From: Glycomyces sp040645615
GTDB lineage: Bacteria > Actinomycetota > Actinomycetes > Mycobacteriales > Micromonosporaceae
Reading direction: 5' to 3'
Length of the DNA stretch: 64,000 nt
NCBI RefSeq assembly: GCF_040645615.1
Contig: NZ_JBEYYO010000008.1
Span: 124,001 to 188,000 of the forward strand
Both the position numbers and the translations under genes were made by a program. Under the pieces are notes generated by a model, which did no database searches, was not told where the DNA came from, and saw nothing but the letters and a program-made list of their open reading frames with translations. Of the stretch, positions 24,290 through 32,594 are shown one piece after another (position 1 is the stretch's first letter; the number at the start of each line of letters is the position of its first letter).

Positions 24290-25060
24290 TCATCGGCCAC
24301 CGACAATAGCCCTCAAGATCGCGGCCGTCGACTCGTCCGCCGGGTAGTACGACTCGATCGCGATGCCCTCCAGGGTGATGTCCTGCGGGGTGCCGAAGGT
24401 CGTGATCGTGGAGAAGAACTTGAGGTCGCCGCCTTCGTGGCGGACGATCATCGGGGTGGCGATCTCCTCCTCGGCGGAGACGGATCCTTCGGGGCCCCAG
24501 GCCAGGAACTCCTCGTACAGCGCGGCGATCGCGGGGTCGCCGGTGCGCTCCAGTTGCCGCGAAAGGCGGCCGCGCAGCACGGCGCGGACCTGGTCGAGGT
24601 TGACCAGGCGCGGGGCGAGCCCGTCCGGGGAGAGCGCGAGCCGCACCAGGTTGACCGGCGGTTCCAGCAGGCGCGGCGCGATGCCGGTGAGGAACGGGTC
24701 GAGGGCGCGGTTGTGCGCCACGAGGTTCCAGCCGCCGTCGATCACGAGCGCCGGGTACGGCTCGTGCGCGCGGATGACGGCCGTGACCGCCTCGTAGGCC
24801 GCGCCGAGGTCGCGGGCGGTGAACGCGCGCTCGCGGTACTTCGGTGCGTGGCCCGCGGCCAGGAGGATGCGGTTGCGTTCGAGCAGCGGGACGTCCAGGC
24901 GTTCGGCCAGGCGCAGCACCATCTCGGCGCTGGGCCTGGACTTGCCGGTCTCGACCAGGCTCACGTGCCTGGCCGAGACGTCGGCGGCGATGGCCAGGTC
25001 GAGCTGGCTCATGCGCCTGCGCTGCCGCCACTCGCGCAGCAGCTCCCCTGCCTTGGTCAC
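24290..25060 (-). CDS. XRE-family regulator with MmyB-like ligand-binding domain
   Basis: 256 aa from GTG 25060. N-terminal HTH (about 5-60): LLREWRQRRRMSQLDLAIAADVSARHVSLVETG. It is followed by an MLTR/MmyB-type domain with NLVAHNRALDPFLTGIAPRLLEPPVNLVRLALSPDGL (about 112-148) and FFSTITTFGTPQDITL. Such regulators often control an adjacent SDR, reductase or SnoaL-like gene. Here the neighbour upstream is only a SnoaL-like remnant, whose stop overlaps this start as GTGA, and the downstream gene is the reductase at 23611-24252. Confidence 0.93.
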   Translation of the reverse strand: MTKAGELLREWRQRRRMSQLDLAIAADVSARHVSLVETGKSRPSAEMVLRLAERLDVPLLERNRILLAAGHAPKYRERAFTARDLGAAYEAVTAVIRAHEPYPALVIDGGWNLVAHNRALDPFLTGIAPRLLEPPVNLVRLALSPDGLAPRLVNLDQVRAVLRGRLSRQLERTGDPAIAALYEEFLAWGPEGSVSAEEEIATPMIVRHEGGDLKFFSTITTFGTPQDITLEGIAIESYYPADESTAAILRAIVGGR

Positions 25061-25250
25061 AGCATGAGGCTATTGGGCACCGGCTCGGGGGCGCCTTCGG
25101 GGATCTCCTGGAAGACCTCCACATGCTCGGCGATGCGGTCGCCGTCGAAACGCCACACGTCGGCCACGGCGATCCAGTGCCCGGCCCACGGCAGTCATGC
25201 GCCCCAGTGTTCCCGGCGGCGTCGGGATTGTCGATGACATCGGATTTCAT
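25057..25250 (-). pseudogene. Remnant of a SnoaL-like (NTF2-fold) gene
   Basis: In the minus frame ending TGA at 25057-25059 the sequence reads WAGHWIAVADVWRFDGDRI then AEHVEVFQEIPEGA and PVPNSLML. This is the characteristic C-terminus of SnoaL-like polyketide-cyclase-family proteins (VVDxxRxxxGxIxEHWDVxQxxP). Just before this segment the frame is closed by TGA. An ATG at 25250 starts 16 or so codons in a different frame that could be the old N-terminus. About 80-90 residues of an expected 130 are missing, so an internal deletion with a frameshift is the simplest reading. The GTGA overlap with the regulator shows it was once coupled to it. Confidence 0.6.
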
Positions 25251-25295
25251 GGTTCGGGCGCGCGTGGCGGTGGGGGATGGTGCGGGCGGGGTGTT

Positions 25296-25314
25296 TTAGG
25301 ATAGCCTAATTTCA
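25296..25314 (+). promoter_or_regulatory. IdeR/DtxR-type iron box
   Basis: Compared with the actinobacterial consensus TTAGGTTAGGCTAACCTAA, this 19-mer matches about 14-15 positions, with the left half TTAGG-TAG and CTAA best kept. It overlaps TAGGAT, a likely -10 box, 35 bp before the DUF2470 gene, so iron-loaded IdeR would block transcription. Confidence 0.6.
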
Positions 25315-25348
25315 CATAGTCGAGCCTAATTCGAATGGGGAGGCCGCG

Positions 25349-26101
25349 TTGCGACCGACAGCGGCGGAAATCGCTCGGACCTTGGTCCGGGGGCGTTTGA
25401 AGGGGGCCTTGCGGTTCACGGACGGGACGTCGCAGACGCGGCTGTGCCATGCCACGGACCGGGTCGGGCGGCCGATGCTGCTGTCGGCGCGGGGGAACGA
25501 GCTCGCGAAGCGGCTGCGGGCGAGTGCGCTCGGCGAGCCGCCTCATGTGTGGCTCACGGTGGACGACCTGCCGCCGATCAAGGGGGCGCCGAGCCTGGGG
25601 CGGGTGCGCGTCTCGGGGTCGCTGCGGCAGGTGCCGAAATCGGAGACGGAGGAGGCGGTGCTCGACTTCGCCGAGTCGAATCCGGTGTCGCAGCTGTTCG
25701 ACGTGGGCAAGGGCGTCACGTTGCACCGCATGGAGTTGCGGGGTGTCTCGCTGCGGCGCACGGGGACCACGGAGCTGATCGACCTGGCCGAGTACAGCGG
25801 CGCCGACCCCGATCCGCTGCACGAGTGCGAGCGTGAGCTGCTGGAGGATCTGGCGGACCATCACGGCGAGCAGCTCGACCGGCGGCTGCGGCGGCTGCTC
25901 GCCGACGCGGGTGTCGAATGCGCCGAAGCGCCGCGGGTGGCGCGGATGGACCGGTACGGGTTCGTGGTCGACCTCGGCGACACCGGCCCGTCGAGATGGG
26001 TGCGCATGGAGTTCCCGCGCGCGGCGCGGAGTCAGCATGATCTCGCGCATCTGATGCACCCGTTGCTGTTCCACCACCACCATCACCACGGCCCGGAGTG
26101 A
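25349..26101 (+). CDS. DUF2470 (HugZ-like) protein with natural C-terminal His6
   Basis: 250 aa. TTG 25349 was chosen for GGGGAGG 6 nt upstream. The first 170 residues resemble the split-barrel flavin/heme domain of HugZ-type proteins (PMLLSARGNELAKRL, VWLTVDDLPPI, GRVRVSGSLRQVP). The last 80 form the DUF2470 domain (VARMDRYGFVVDLG, WVRMEFPRAARSQHDLAHLM), known from heme-utilisation proteins. It ends LLFHHHHHHGPE, six consecutive histidines encoded by mixed CAC/CAT codons. The iron box upstream fits a role in heme or iron handling under iron limitation. Heme degradation itself is inferred. Confidence 0.82.
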   Translation: MRPTAAEIARTLVRGRLKGALRFTDGTSQTRLCHATDRVGRPMLLSARGNELAKRLRASALGEPPHVWLTVDDLPPIKGAPSLGRVRVSGSLRQVPKSETEEAVLDFAESNPVSQLFDVGKGVTLHRMELRGVSLRRTGTTELIDLAEYSGADPDPLHECERELLEDLADHHGEQLDRRLRRLLADAGVECAEAPRVARMDRYGFVVDLGDTGPSRWVRMEFPRAARSQHDLAHLMHPLLFHHHHHHGPE

Positions 26102-26221
26102 GGTGTCCGAGGAGGGCCGTGCGCGAGCCTGCCCGGGAGAGCCGGTCCGTTGATGCAACCGCGTGTGCGAGGCATCGCGTCTGTATCACGCCTGCACTCG
26201 ATCAGCGGAGGAACGCACACT

Positions 26222-27418
26222 ATGGGACGGTTGAGCAGATTCGCCTGCGTCGGCACGGTCGCGCTCGCCTTGGCGGCCTGCACTGACGGCGGTGAAACCG
26301 CTTCCGGCGAGAGCGACGAGCTCCTCCGTATGCTCAACGAGAGCCGTCGTCTCGAAGCGGAGGTGGTGGCGCTCGAATACCGCTACATCGAACGCTGCCT
26401 CGAAGACCGGGGCCACACCGTCCACCAGCCGCGCGACCTCATGACCTGGGAGCCCGCCGAGATCACCGCGATCGCGCCGGCGAACCCGCACGCCCGCTCG
26501 CTGCCCGAGCCCGACATCGCGGCCGAGTGGGGTTTCGGAGTCTGGATCTACGACGAGCAGGCCGATCCAGATGCATGGAGCGAATACGAGGACGCCACAT
26601 GGCCCGAGGCGTCCGAGGACACCTGGAACGAAGCAGACGACAGCGAGTTCATGGCCCTGAGTCCCGAAGAGCAGTACTCCTGGTACGTCGACTTCCTGGG
26701 CCGCGCCCAGGCGATGTGGTTGTACGGAGAGCACTTCGGATTCGAGGCGCCCGATGAGAACCTGCCCGAGGACGACGACGGCGAGATCGTGATCGACGAG
26801 GACATCTCCGAGGAGCCGCCGCCGGGCGGCTGCACCATGGAGATGATCGAGGAGTTGTACGGGGAACCGCATCTGGTCTCGACCGAGGGCGGCACCGCCG
26901 ACAGCGTCGACGGTTACGTCGAATGGGCGTACCGCCCCGCGGTCCCGCTCGCCGACGTGTCGCCCCTCTACTCGGTCGAGGCCGCGATCGAGCAGGTCCA
27001 GACGGTCCTCACCGCCGACTTCCGCGGCCAGATCGCCGCCGAGGAGGACCGATTCCTGTCGTGCGTGGCCGATCGCGGCTACGGCGCCTGGGACTTCGAG
27101 GAGTCCGGCGGGCTCAACGTCCACGGCTACTGGGGCCTGATCTACGACGGCGCAGACTACACCGACGGCGACGGCGGCCCGTTCCCCGACCCTCCCTCGG
27201 ACCTGCCCTTCGACTTCGAGTCGCTGCGCGGCCTGGAGATCGCCATGGCCGTCGACTTCGCCGAATGCGCCGACGACTCCGGGTTGCGCGAGGCGGCCGA
27301 GACCAGCTGGACGGACGTCAACCGCGACTACTACGAGTCGGCCGAGACCGCGATGTTCGCGTGGCAGGAGGAGATGCGCGGCGTCATCGAGCACGGCCAG
27401 GACCTGCTCGACGCCTGA
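26222..27418 (+). CDS. Acidic secreted lipoprotein, unknown function
   Basis: 398 aa. Start ATG 26222 with GGAGG upstream; an in-frame ATG 24 codons earlier would bury the signal. Signal peptide with lipobox ALAAC (Cys near residue 19). The mature protein is strongly acidic (clusters such as NLPEDDDGEIVIDEDISEE) and contains two similar regions, each with a Cys in RYIERCLEDRGH or EDRFLSCVADRGYGAWDFEE, suggesting an internal duplication with Cys pairs. Extracellular, membrane-anchored. Similar long acidic lipoproteins are frequent in actinomycetes without assigned function. Confidence 0.82.
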   Translation: MGRLSRFACVGTVALALAACTDGGETASGESDELLRMLNESRRLEAEVVALEYRYIERCLEDRGHTVHQPRDLMTWEPAEITAIAPANPHARSLPEPDIAAEWGFGVWIYDEQADPDAWSEYEDATWPEASEDTWNEADDSEFMALSPEEQYSWYVDFLGRAQAMWLYGEHFGFEAPDENLPEDDDGEIVIDEDISEEPPPGGCTMEMIEELYGEPHLVSTEGGTADSVDGYVEWAYRPAVPLADVSPLYSVEAAIEQVQTVLTADFRGQIAAEEDRFLSCVADRGYGAWDFEESGGLNVHGYWGLIYDGADYTDGDGGPFPDPPSDLPFDFESLRGLEIAMAVDFAECADDSGLREAAETSWTDVNRDYYESAETAMFAWQEEMRGVIEHGQDLLDA

Positions 27419-27426
27419 CCTGCGGT

Positions 27427-28194
27427 TCAGGTGAGGCTCTGGATCGCGTAGAGGACGGCCAGCGCGATGGCGAGGGTGCCCAGGAGGCGGCGGAGGAGGC
27501 GTTCGGGGAGGCGGGGTTGGATCGCGGCGCCGAGGTAGCCGCCGACGAGTCCGCCTGCGCCGCAGGCGATGCCGAGGGCCCATTCGGGGGCGACGTCGCC
27601 GGGGGCGGTGAGGCTCAGGACGGCGTAGGCGAGGCAGCCGGCGATCGAGGTGACGAACGTCGACAGGAGCGCGGCCGGAGCGACGGCGGCGACCGAGAGG
27701 CCCGCGCCGACGAGGATCGGGCTCAGCAGTGAACCGCCGCCGATCCCGTAGACACCGCCGACGCAGCCCGCGCCGAAGGCCAGCGCGAGGATCAGCCTGC
27801 GGCGGAGCGCGGGGCGGGTCCGGCTGGATTCGCGGCGCGGGAGCAGCAGCCAGACCCCGAGCGGCCCGAGTACGGCGGCGGCGCAGAGGCGGAACAGGTC
27901 GGGGTCGGCGAGGAGGTGGACGCGTGCGGTCGAGCCGACGAGCACACCGGGCAGCGCGCCGAGGATGAGCGCCCCGGCGAGCGGCGACCGCAGCGCCCCG
28001 GACCGCGCGTAGCGCATGAGCGCGCCTGGCCCGGCGACCACGTTGTACAGCAGGTTGGTCGGCGTGACCGCCGGGTTGGGCACGTGGAAGACGCTGAGCT
28101 GCACCGGCAACAGGAACACCGCCCCCGAGACCCCGGCGGGGGCGGTGACGACGGAAATGACGAACCCGGCGGCGAATCCGAGGAGCAGTTCCAT
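27427..28194 (-). CDS. TSUP-family (TauE/SafE) permease
   Basis: 255 aa, about eight membrane helices, ATG 28194. It has the duplicated TSUP motifs: GFAAGFVISVVTAPAGVSGAVFLLPVQL near the N-terminus and GCVGGVYGIGGGSLLSPILVGAG in the second half (about 132-155). The family exports sulfite, taurine-derived sulfonates or other organic anions. A 15-bp palindrome lies 69 bp upstream of the start, suggesting a dedicated regulator not present in the window. Confidence 0.92.
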   Translation of the reverse strand: MELLLGFAAGFVISVVTAPAGVSGAVFLLPVQLSVFHVPNPAVTPTNLLYNVVAGPGALMRYARSGALRSPLAGALILGALPGVLVGSTARVHLLADPDLFRLCAAAVLGPLGVWLLLPRRESSRTRPALRRRLILALAFGAGCVGGVYGIGGGSLLSPILVGAGLSVAAVAPAALLSTFVTSIAGCLAYAVLSLTAPGDVAPEWALGIACGAGGLVGGYLGAAIQPRLPERLLRRLLGTLAIALAVLYAIQSLT

Positions 28195-28262
28195 GTCAGC
28201 GGAGGCCGCGATGGCGTGCGGTCATGGGCGGCCTTCCGGTGGACGACGAAACGCCGATAACT

Positions 28263-28277
28263 CTACTGAATCAGTAG
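28263..28277. promoter_or_regulatory. 15-bp palindrome upstream of the TSUP gene
   Basis: CTACTGA-A-TCAGTAG, perfect arms of 7 bp around a single base, in an A/T-rich patch between 28255 and 28285. The spacing before the TSUP start (69 bp) fits an operator. The regulator is unknown; it might be an ArsR- or MarR-type sulfur-responsive protein by analogy with other TSUP genes. Confidence 0.5.
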
Positions 28278-28550
28278 GATTAATGGAAGCGGGGCAACAC
28301 GCCTCCCACATGCGGAGACACCGAGCGCAGGGCACGCGGGCGGCGGGCGGCCTGACGCGAGTCCGAGGAGCGGAACGGCCGCGACCGGGCCAGCTTCGGC
28401 GATACGGCCCGAGTCCTGCGGCAGCGGTCGGGCCGCGTGAGGATCGGCGCGCTGTACTCGGCCGGTCCCGGGCATCGCGGCGTTCGGGAGCGCACGGCGT
28501 GACGCGGCGCCGTGCGAGAGGACGAGCCGGGTGTTCTTGTCGGGGCGCGG
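28278..28550. other. Spacer without recognised gene
   Basis: Together with 28195-28262 this makes a 356-bp gap between the TSUP gene and the GlcNAc-kinase-like gene, both on the minus strand. Apart from the palindrome at 28263-28277 I see no coding frame with a plausible start and ribosome site, and no hairpin terminator I can vouch for. Confidence 0.4.
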
Positions 28551-29555
28551 CTACGGGTTCGGGCCTTCGGGGTGGCGGAGCGAGAGGGCCGCTAGTTTCG
28601 CCGCGCCGAGCTCGGCCGGGCCTGCTTCGGTGATCGGGGCGTTCGGCCAGGTTTCGGCGAGGCGGGTGCGGACGCTTTCGCGGACCGGGGCGCTGCTGCG
28701 GAGGACGCTGCCGGACAGGACGATCGGGGTGTCCTCGCCCGGATCGCGGACCTTCGCGACGGCTGCGGCGAGGTGGGCGGCGGCCTCGTCGAGGATCGCG
28801 CGGGCGAGTTCGTCGCCCGCGAGCGCGGCCTCGGTCACGAAGGGCGCCAGGCGATCGAGGCTGCGGGGCGGGCGGCGATGGATCGCGGTCACGAAGGCGT
28901 CGGAAGCGGCTGCGCCCCTTGTGCCGGGTTCGAGGTCGGTGAGCGAATCGGTGCCGCGACTCGGGTCGGATTCGGCCTTTGCTCCGAGTCCGGCGTTCAC
29001 CTCCGTCACCACCAGCTCCGTCAGTCGCGTCGGCGGCAGCCCTGCCTGGAGCCGCATCGCCGTATCGGCGGCGGCCCTTCGGCCTATCCAGAAGCCCGAG
29101 CCTCGGTCCCCGAGGAGCCAGCCGAGGCCGTCTCCCACACGAGTGATCCGGCCCGCGTCGATTCGGGCCGCCGCCGCGCCCGTTCCGGCGATGAGGACCG
29201 TGCCGAGCGGAGCGTCCGTACCTGAGGCGAAGGCGACTTGCGCGTCGCCTATCGCCTGGACCGGGCAGGTGAGGCCGGCGGCGTCCCAGGCTCGCTGGAA
29301 CGCCGCCGTGGTGTCGGGCTGGTCGAAGCCGCCGACCCCGGCGAGGCCGAGGACGGCGGCCGCGATCTGCGAAGGATCGATACCGGCCAGGGCGTCGTAG
29401 AGGGCGCGGGCGACCTCCGCGGCGGCGAGGTCGGGCGGGACGGCCAGCGGGTTGCCGCCGCCGGCGCGGCCCGTCCCGACGGTCTGGCCGTCGAGGGTGG
29501 TCACGATCGCGCGGGAGGAGGTCCCTCCGACGTCGAGGCCCAGTACCAATCTCAT
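28551..29555 (-). CDS. BadF/BadG-family N-acetylglucosamine kinase-like ATPase
   Basis: 334 aa. It starts MRLVLGLDVGGTSSRAIVTT, the ASKHA phosphate-1 motif, followed by VLIAGTGAAAARI (phosphate-2, about 119-131) and GDGLGWLLGDRGSGFWIG, which is diagnostic of the BadF/GlcNAc-kinase branch. The adenosine motif is VLSGSVLR (about 278-285). It closes the amino-sugar operon and would phosphorylate imported N-acetylglucosamine at C6 in the cytoplasm. It is 4 nt from the GH16 stop, so co-transcribed. Confidence 0.92.
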   Translation of the reverse strand: MRLVLGLDVGGTSSRAIVTTLDGQTVGTGRAGGGNPLAVPPDLAAAEVARALYDALAGIDPSQIAAAVLGLAGVGGFDQPDTTAAFQRAWDAAGLTCPVQAIGDAQVAFASGTDAPLGTVLIAGTGAAAARIDAGRITRVGDGLGWLLGDRGSGFWIGRRAAADTAMRLQAGLPPTRLTELVVTEVNAGLGAKAESDPSRGTDSLTDLEPGTRGAAASDAFVTAIHRRPPRSLDRLAPFVTEAALAGDELARAILDEAAAHLAAAVAKVRDPGEDTPIVLSGSVLRSSAPVRESVRTRLAETWPNAPITEAGPAELGAAKLAALSLRHPEGPNP

Positions 29556-29559
29556 GGGA

Positions 29560-30780
29560 TCAGCATGACCCCAGGTCGGTCCACTGCGGCGTCCACCCCG
29601 GCTCGGAGCCCTGGGTCCACCAGTTCGCCCGCCACAGGTGCGGGCCGTCGCCGGACTTGGGGCCGCTGGGGTCGCCGTTCGCGCTGCGCTCGTGGACCAC
29701 GGTCTGGCCCTCGGTGTAGGACGAGGCGAAGGCCCAGTTCGGGGAGTCGTCGCAGTCGGCCTCGCCGGGCGGGTCGGTCGGATCGGTGGGCGGGTCGGTG
29801 GGGTCGGTCGGCGGGTCCGTCGGCGGGTTGGTGGGACATTCCCCGCCGCCGGTACCCACGGTGTCGGTGTGCTCGGTGCCGTCGGCGCGGTAGCCGGCGA
29901 CCAGGGCGTTCACCTCGGCGGGGCTGAGGACCTCGCCGGCGGTGTGCAGGACGTAGTCGACCTGCTGGTGGTAGACGCTGGTGCCGCTGCCCACGTGGGC
30001 GGCGGTGTCGATGAACCAGAGGTTGAAGTTGATGGACATGGGGGTCTCCGGGTAGTACTTCCCGGAGTGGTCGGCGAAGAGCTGGCCGTCCACGTAGTAC
30101 TTGACGTGGCCGTCGGCGACGGTGAACACGAGGTCGTGCCAGCCGTCGAAGCTCTCACGCTGCGAGGTGTGGATGTTGTCGGCGATCCACGGCTCCTCCT
30201 GGTAGGTCTTCCAGGTGGTCTGGTAGAAGATGGGGCCGGTCTCGCCCCAGCCGCCGTTGGGCAGGTACTCGAAGTCGATCTCCCCGTAGTTCGGGTCCAT
30301 CGGCGCGTCCAGCGGGGTAATGGTGAAGAACGTCTCGACGAGGTGGTCGCCGTCGGTCCCGCTCACCGGCTCGTCCGCGAACTTGACGCGGGCCGCGTAG
30401 GTGCCTTCGAAGAACTTCTGCTGGTGGAACAGCTCGGCGTGGCTGGTGCCGCCGCCGGTGCCGTCGGTGGCGGCCCGGAGCTGGAGCCCCTGGGAGCCGT
30501 CCACAGTGGGGAACGAGACGTTGCTCGCGGGCCAGGCCGCACCGGGCACGCCCGGGCCGCCGGCGTTGGTGCGGACGGTCCAGCCGCGGGCGGCGATGTC
30601 GGGGTCGGAGGACGAGTCGTAGGCGAAGTCGTCGAACAGGACGCCGTCGCAGGCGGCCGGCTCGGCGGCGTCGGCCGTGCGCTGCTGCGCCGTGGCCGTG
30701 ACGACCCCGGCCGCGGTGACGGCGAGGACGGCCGCTGCGACGCCGGCGATGCGGCGGCGCGGGGCGTGGATGGTTGACAT
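29560..30780 (-). CDS. Secreted GH16 endo-glucanase with Pro/Thr linker and CBM5/12-like tail
   Basis: 406 aa. Signal peptide of about 39 residues. GH16 jelly roll (about 45-290) with the catalytic motif E167-I-D169-F-E171. A PTDPP-repeat linker (about 310-345) follows, then a roughly 55-residue C-terminal module with WAFASSYTEGQTVVHERSANG and HLWRANWWTQGSEPGW, which fits the chitin/cellulose-binding CBM5/12 type. Enzymes of this family cut beta-1,3(4)-glucans, agarose-like or similar polymers. The operon's amino-sugar transporter suggests it helps open fungal wall material. Good ribosome site before ATG 30780. Confidence 0.93.
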   Translation of the reverse strand: MSTIHAPRRRIAGVAAAVLAVTAAGVVTATAQQRTADAAEPAACDGVLFDDFAYDSSSDPDIAARGWTVRTNAGGPGVPGAAWPASNVSFPTVDGSQGLQLRAATDGTGGGTSHAELFHQQKFFEGTYAARVKFADEPVSGTDGDHLVETFFTITPLDAPMDPNYGEIDFEYLPNGGWGETGPIFYQTTWKTYQEEPWIADNIHTSQRESFDGWHDLVFTVADGHVKYYVDGQLFADHSGKYYPETPMSINFNLWFIDTAAHVGSGTSVYHQQVDYVLHTAGEVLSPAEVNALVAGYRADGTEHTDTVGTGGGECPTNPPTDPPTDPTDPPTDPTDPPGEADCDDSPNWAFASSYTEGQTVVHERSANGDPSGPKSGDGPHLWRANWWTQGSEPGWTPQWTDLGSC

Positions 30781-30833
30781 GATGAGCTCCCTTTCCGGTT
30801 GAACTCTGATCGGATGGACGGGGTTCGGAGGAA

Positions 30834-31661
30834 TCAGCGGACCGCGCCGGCGGTCAGGCCGGAGCGGATCTGCCGTTGGAACAGGATGTAGGCCAACAGG
30901 ACCGGCAGGATCGCGATGATCAGCCCGGCGAACAGGCCGGAGAAGTCACTGCGGTAGCCCTGGCTGACGGCGAGGGCGGCGAGGCCCTGCGCGAGCACGT
31001 AGCGGTCGGGGTCGGGGTTGAGCACCAGCGGCAACAGGTACTGGTTCCACAGGCCCAAGAAGTTGAAGATGCCGACGCTGACCATCCCGGGGCGGGCCAT
31101 GGGGAGCATGACCTTGAAGAACACCCCGGTGTGCGAGCAGCCGTCGATGAACGCGGCCTCGGCTGTGGCCGTGGGGAGTCCGCGGAAGAACGCGTGCAGG
31201 AAGAACACGGTGAACGGCAGCGCGTAGGCGGCGTACACGAGGATCAGCCCGTGGTAGGTGCCGAGCATGCCGAGCTGGTTGACCACGAAGAACAGCGGGA
31301 CGAGGGCCAGGAACACCGGAAAGAGCATCCCGGCCACGAGCAGGTAGTAGACGAGGCGGTTGCCGGGGAAGTCGTAGCGGGCCAGGCAGTACGCGGTCAA
31401 AGCGCCCAGGAGCATCACCAGGACCAGCGCGCCCCCGACCACGATGAGCGTGTTGAACAGGTAGCGGCCGATCTCGGCCTCCTGCCACGCGCGGGCCCAG
31501 TTGCCCCACTGCGGGGAGGCGGGCAGGGACCACGGGCTCGCGAAGATCTCCGCGTCGGTCTTGAGCGAGGAGACCACGGCCCACAGCAGCGGGAGGGTGA
31601 CCAGCGCGGCCCAAACGATGAGGACGAGGTGGAGGACGCCGCCGGAGACTCGTTGCTTCAT
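30834..31661 (-). CDS. ngcG: NgcG-like sugar ABC permease
   Basis: 275 aa, six membrane helices. ATG 31661 overlaps the upstream permease stop as ATGA. The EAA loop is TAEAAFIDGCSHTGVFFKVMLPMARPG (about 178-204) and the C-terminus AYILFQRQIRSGLTAGAVR matches MalG-type CUT1 permeases. Second permease of the NgcEFG transporter for N-acetylglucosamine and N,N'-diacetylchitobiose; the ATPase is supplied elsewhere in known cases. Confidence 0.9.
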   Translation of the reverse strand: MKQRVSGGVLHLVLIVWAALVTLPLLWAVVSSLKTDAEIFASPWSLPASPQWGNWARAWQEAEIGRYLFNTLIVVGGALVLVMLLGALTAYCLARYDFPGNRLVYYLLVAGMLFPVFLALVPLFFVVNQLGMLGTYHGLILVYAAYALPFTVFFLHAFFRGLPTATAEAAFIDGCSHTGVFFKVMLPMARPGMVSVGIFNFLGLWNQYLLPLVLNPDPDRYVLAQGLAALAVSQGYRSDFSGLFAGLIIAILPVLLAYILFQRQIRSGLTAGAVR

Positions 31662-32572
31662 GCGAGTTCCACCCGCTCTCTCTTGGTGGCGCGCAGGGCG
31701 AGCGCGGTGAGGGTCAGGGTGATGAAGAACAGGGTCACGCCCATCGCCGAGGCGTAGCCGAACTCGCCGTAAGTGAACGCGGAGCGGTAGAGGGTCAGGC
31801 CGATGACCTCGGTGGCGTTGTCGGGGCCGCCGGGGCCGACGGTCATGATCTGGACCAGCGCGAACCCGTCGAGGGCGAGGATGCCGAGGTAGACGTAGGC
31901 GACCTGGACGCTGTCCCACACCAGCGGGAGGGTGATGCGGCGGAACACGGTGAACCGCCCGGCGCCGTCGAGGGTGGCGGCCTCGACCACGTCGGCGGGC
32001 ACCGAGTCCATCGCGGCGGTGAAGAGCACGACGTAGAAGCCGACGGCCGACCAGATCATGACGGCGGTGACCGCAGGGAGCGCGCTCGCGGGGTCGGCGA
32101 GCCAGGCCCGTTCGAGCCCGCCGAGGCCGATCGCGCCGAGCACGCCGTTGAGGAGCCCGTTGCCGGGCGTGTAGACGAACTGGAACAGCACGCCGAGGAT
32201 CGCCACCGACAGCAGCTGCGGGAAGAAGTAGACGATCCGGTACAGGCCCGAGCCGCGCACGCCGCGCCCGCTTCGGCGCATGCCGCCGCCGAGGGTCAGG
32301 CACGCGGAGAAGAACAGCGCGAGCACGATCGTGGCGGTCGGGACGACCAGGAGCATGAAACCGTTGTTGCGCAGGGCCGAAAGGAAGAGCTTGTCGCTCC
32401 ACAGGTCGGCGAAGTTGGCCAGGCCCACGAATCCAGCCTCGGCCGACAGGCCGTTCCAGTCGGTCAGCGCGAGGTAGAACGCCTGGGCGTAGGGCGATAC
32501 GACGAAGACGCCGTAGAGGAGCAGGGGCGGCGCGAGCGCCCCGATCAGGAACCGGTACTTGCCGTGTCGCAT
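31658..32572 (-). CDS. ngcF: NgcF-like sugar ABC permease
   Basis: 304 aa, six membrane helices. ATG 32572 is preceded by GGGGAGG at 8 nt; frames beginning farther upstream would overlap the binding-protein stop. The EAA loop is DVVEAATLDGAGRFTVFRRITLPLVWD (about 200-226) and the start PPLLLYGVFVVSPYAQAFYLALTDWNG is typical of MalF-type proteins. Partner of NgcG-like permease; 22 nt after the NgcE-like gene. Confidence 0.9.
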   Translation of the reverse strand: MRHGKYRFLIGALAPPLLLYGVFVVSPYAQAFYLALTDWNGLSAEAGFVGLANFADLWSDKLFLSALRNNGFMLLVVPTATIVLALFFSACLTLGGGMRRSGRGVRGSGLYRIVYFFPQLLSVAILGVLFQFVYTPGNGLLNGVLGAIGLGGLERAWLADPASALPAVTAVMIWSAVGFYVVLFTAAMDSVPADVVEAATLDGAGRFTVFRRITLPLVWDSVQVAYVYLGILALDGFALVQIMTVGPGGPDNATEVIGLTLYRSAFTYGEFGYASAMGVTLFFITLTLTALALRATKRERVELA

Positions 32573-32594
32573 GGCTCGGGCCTCCCCTGCGTGC

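Noticed and set aside
22774..24309. Plus-strand 511-codon frame across the reductase region
   Set aside because: It is antisense to the reductase and XRE genes for much of its length and lacks a ribosome site. Only the separate gene at 23192-23614, in another frame, has support.
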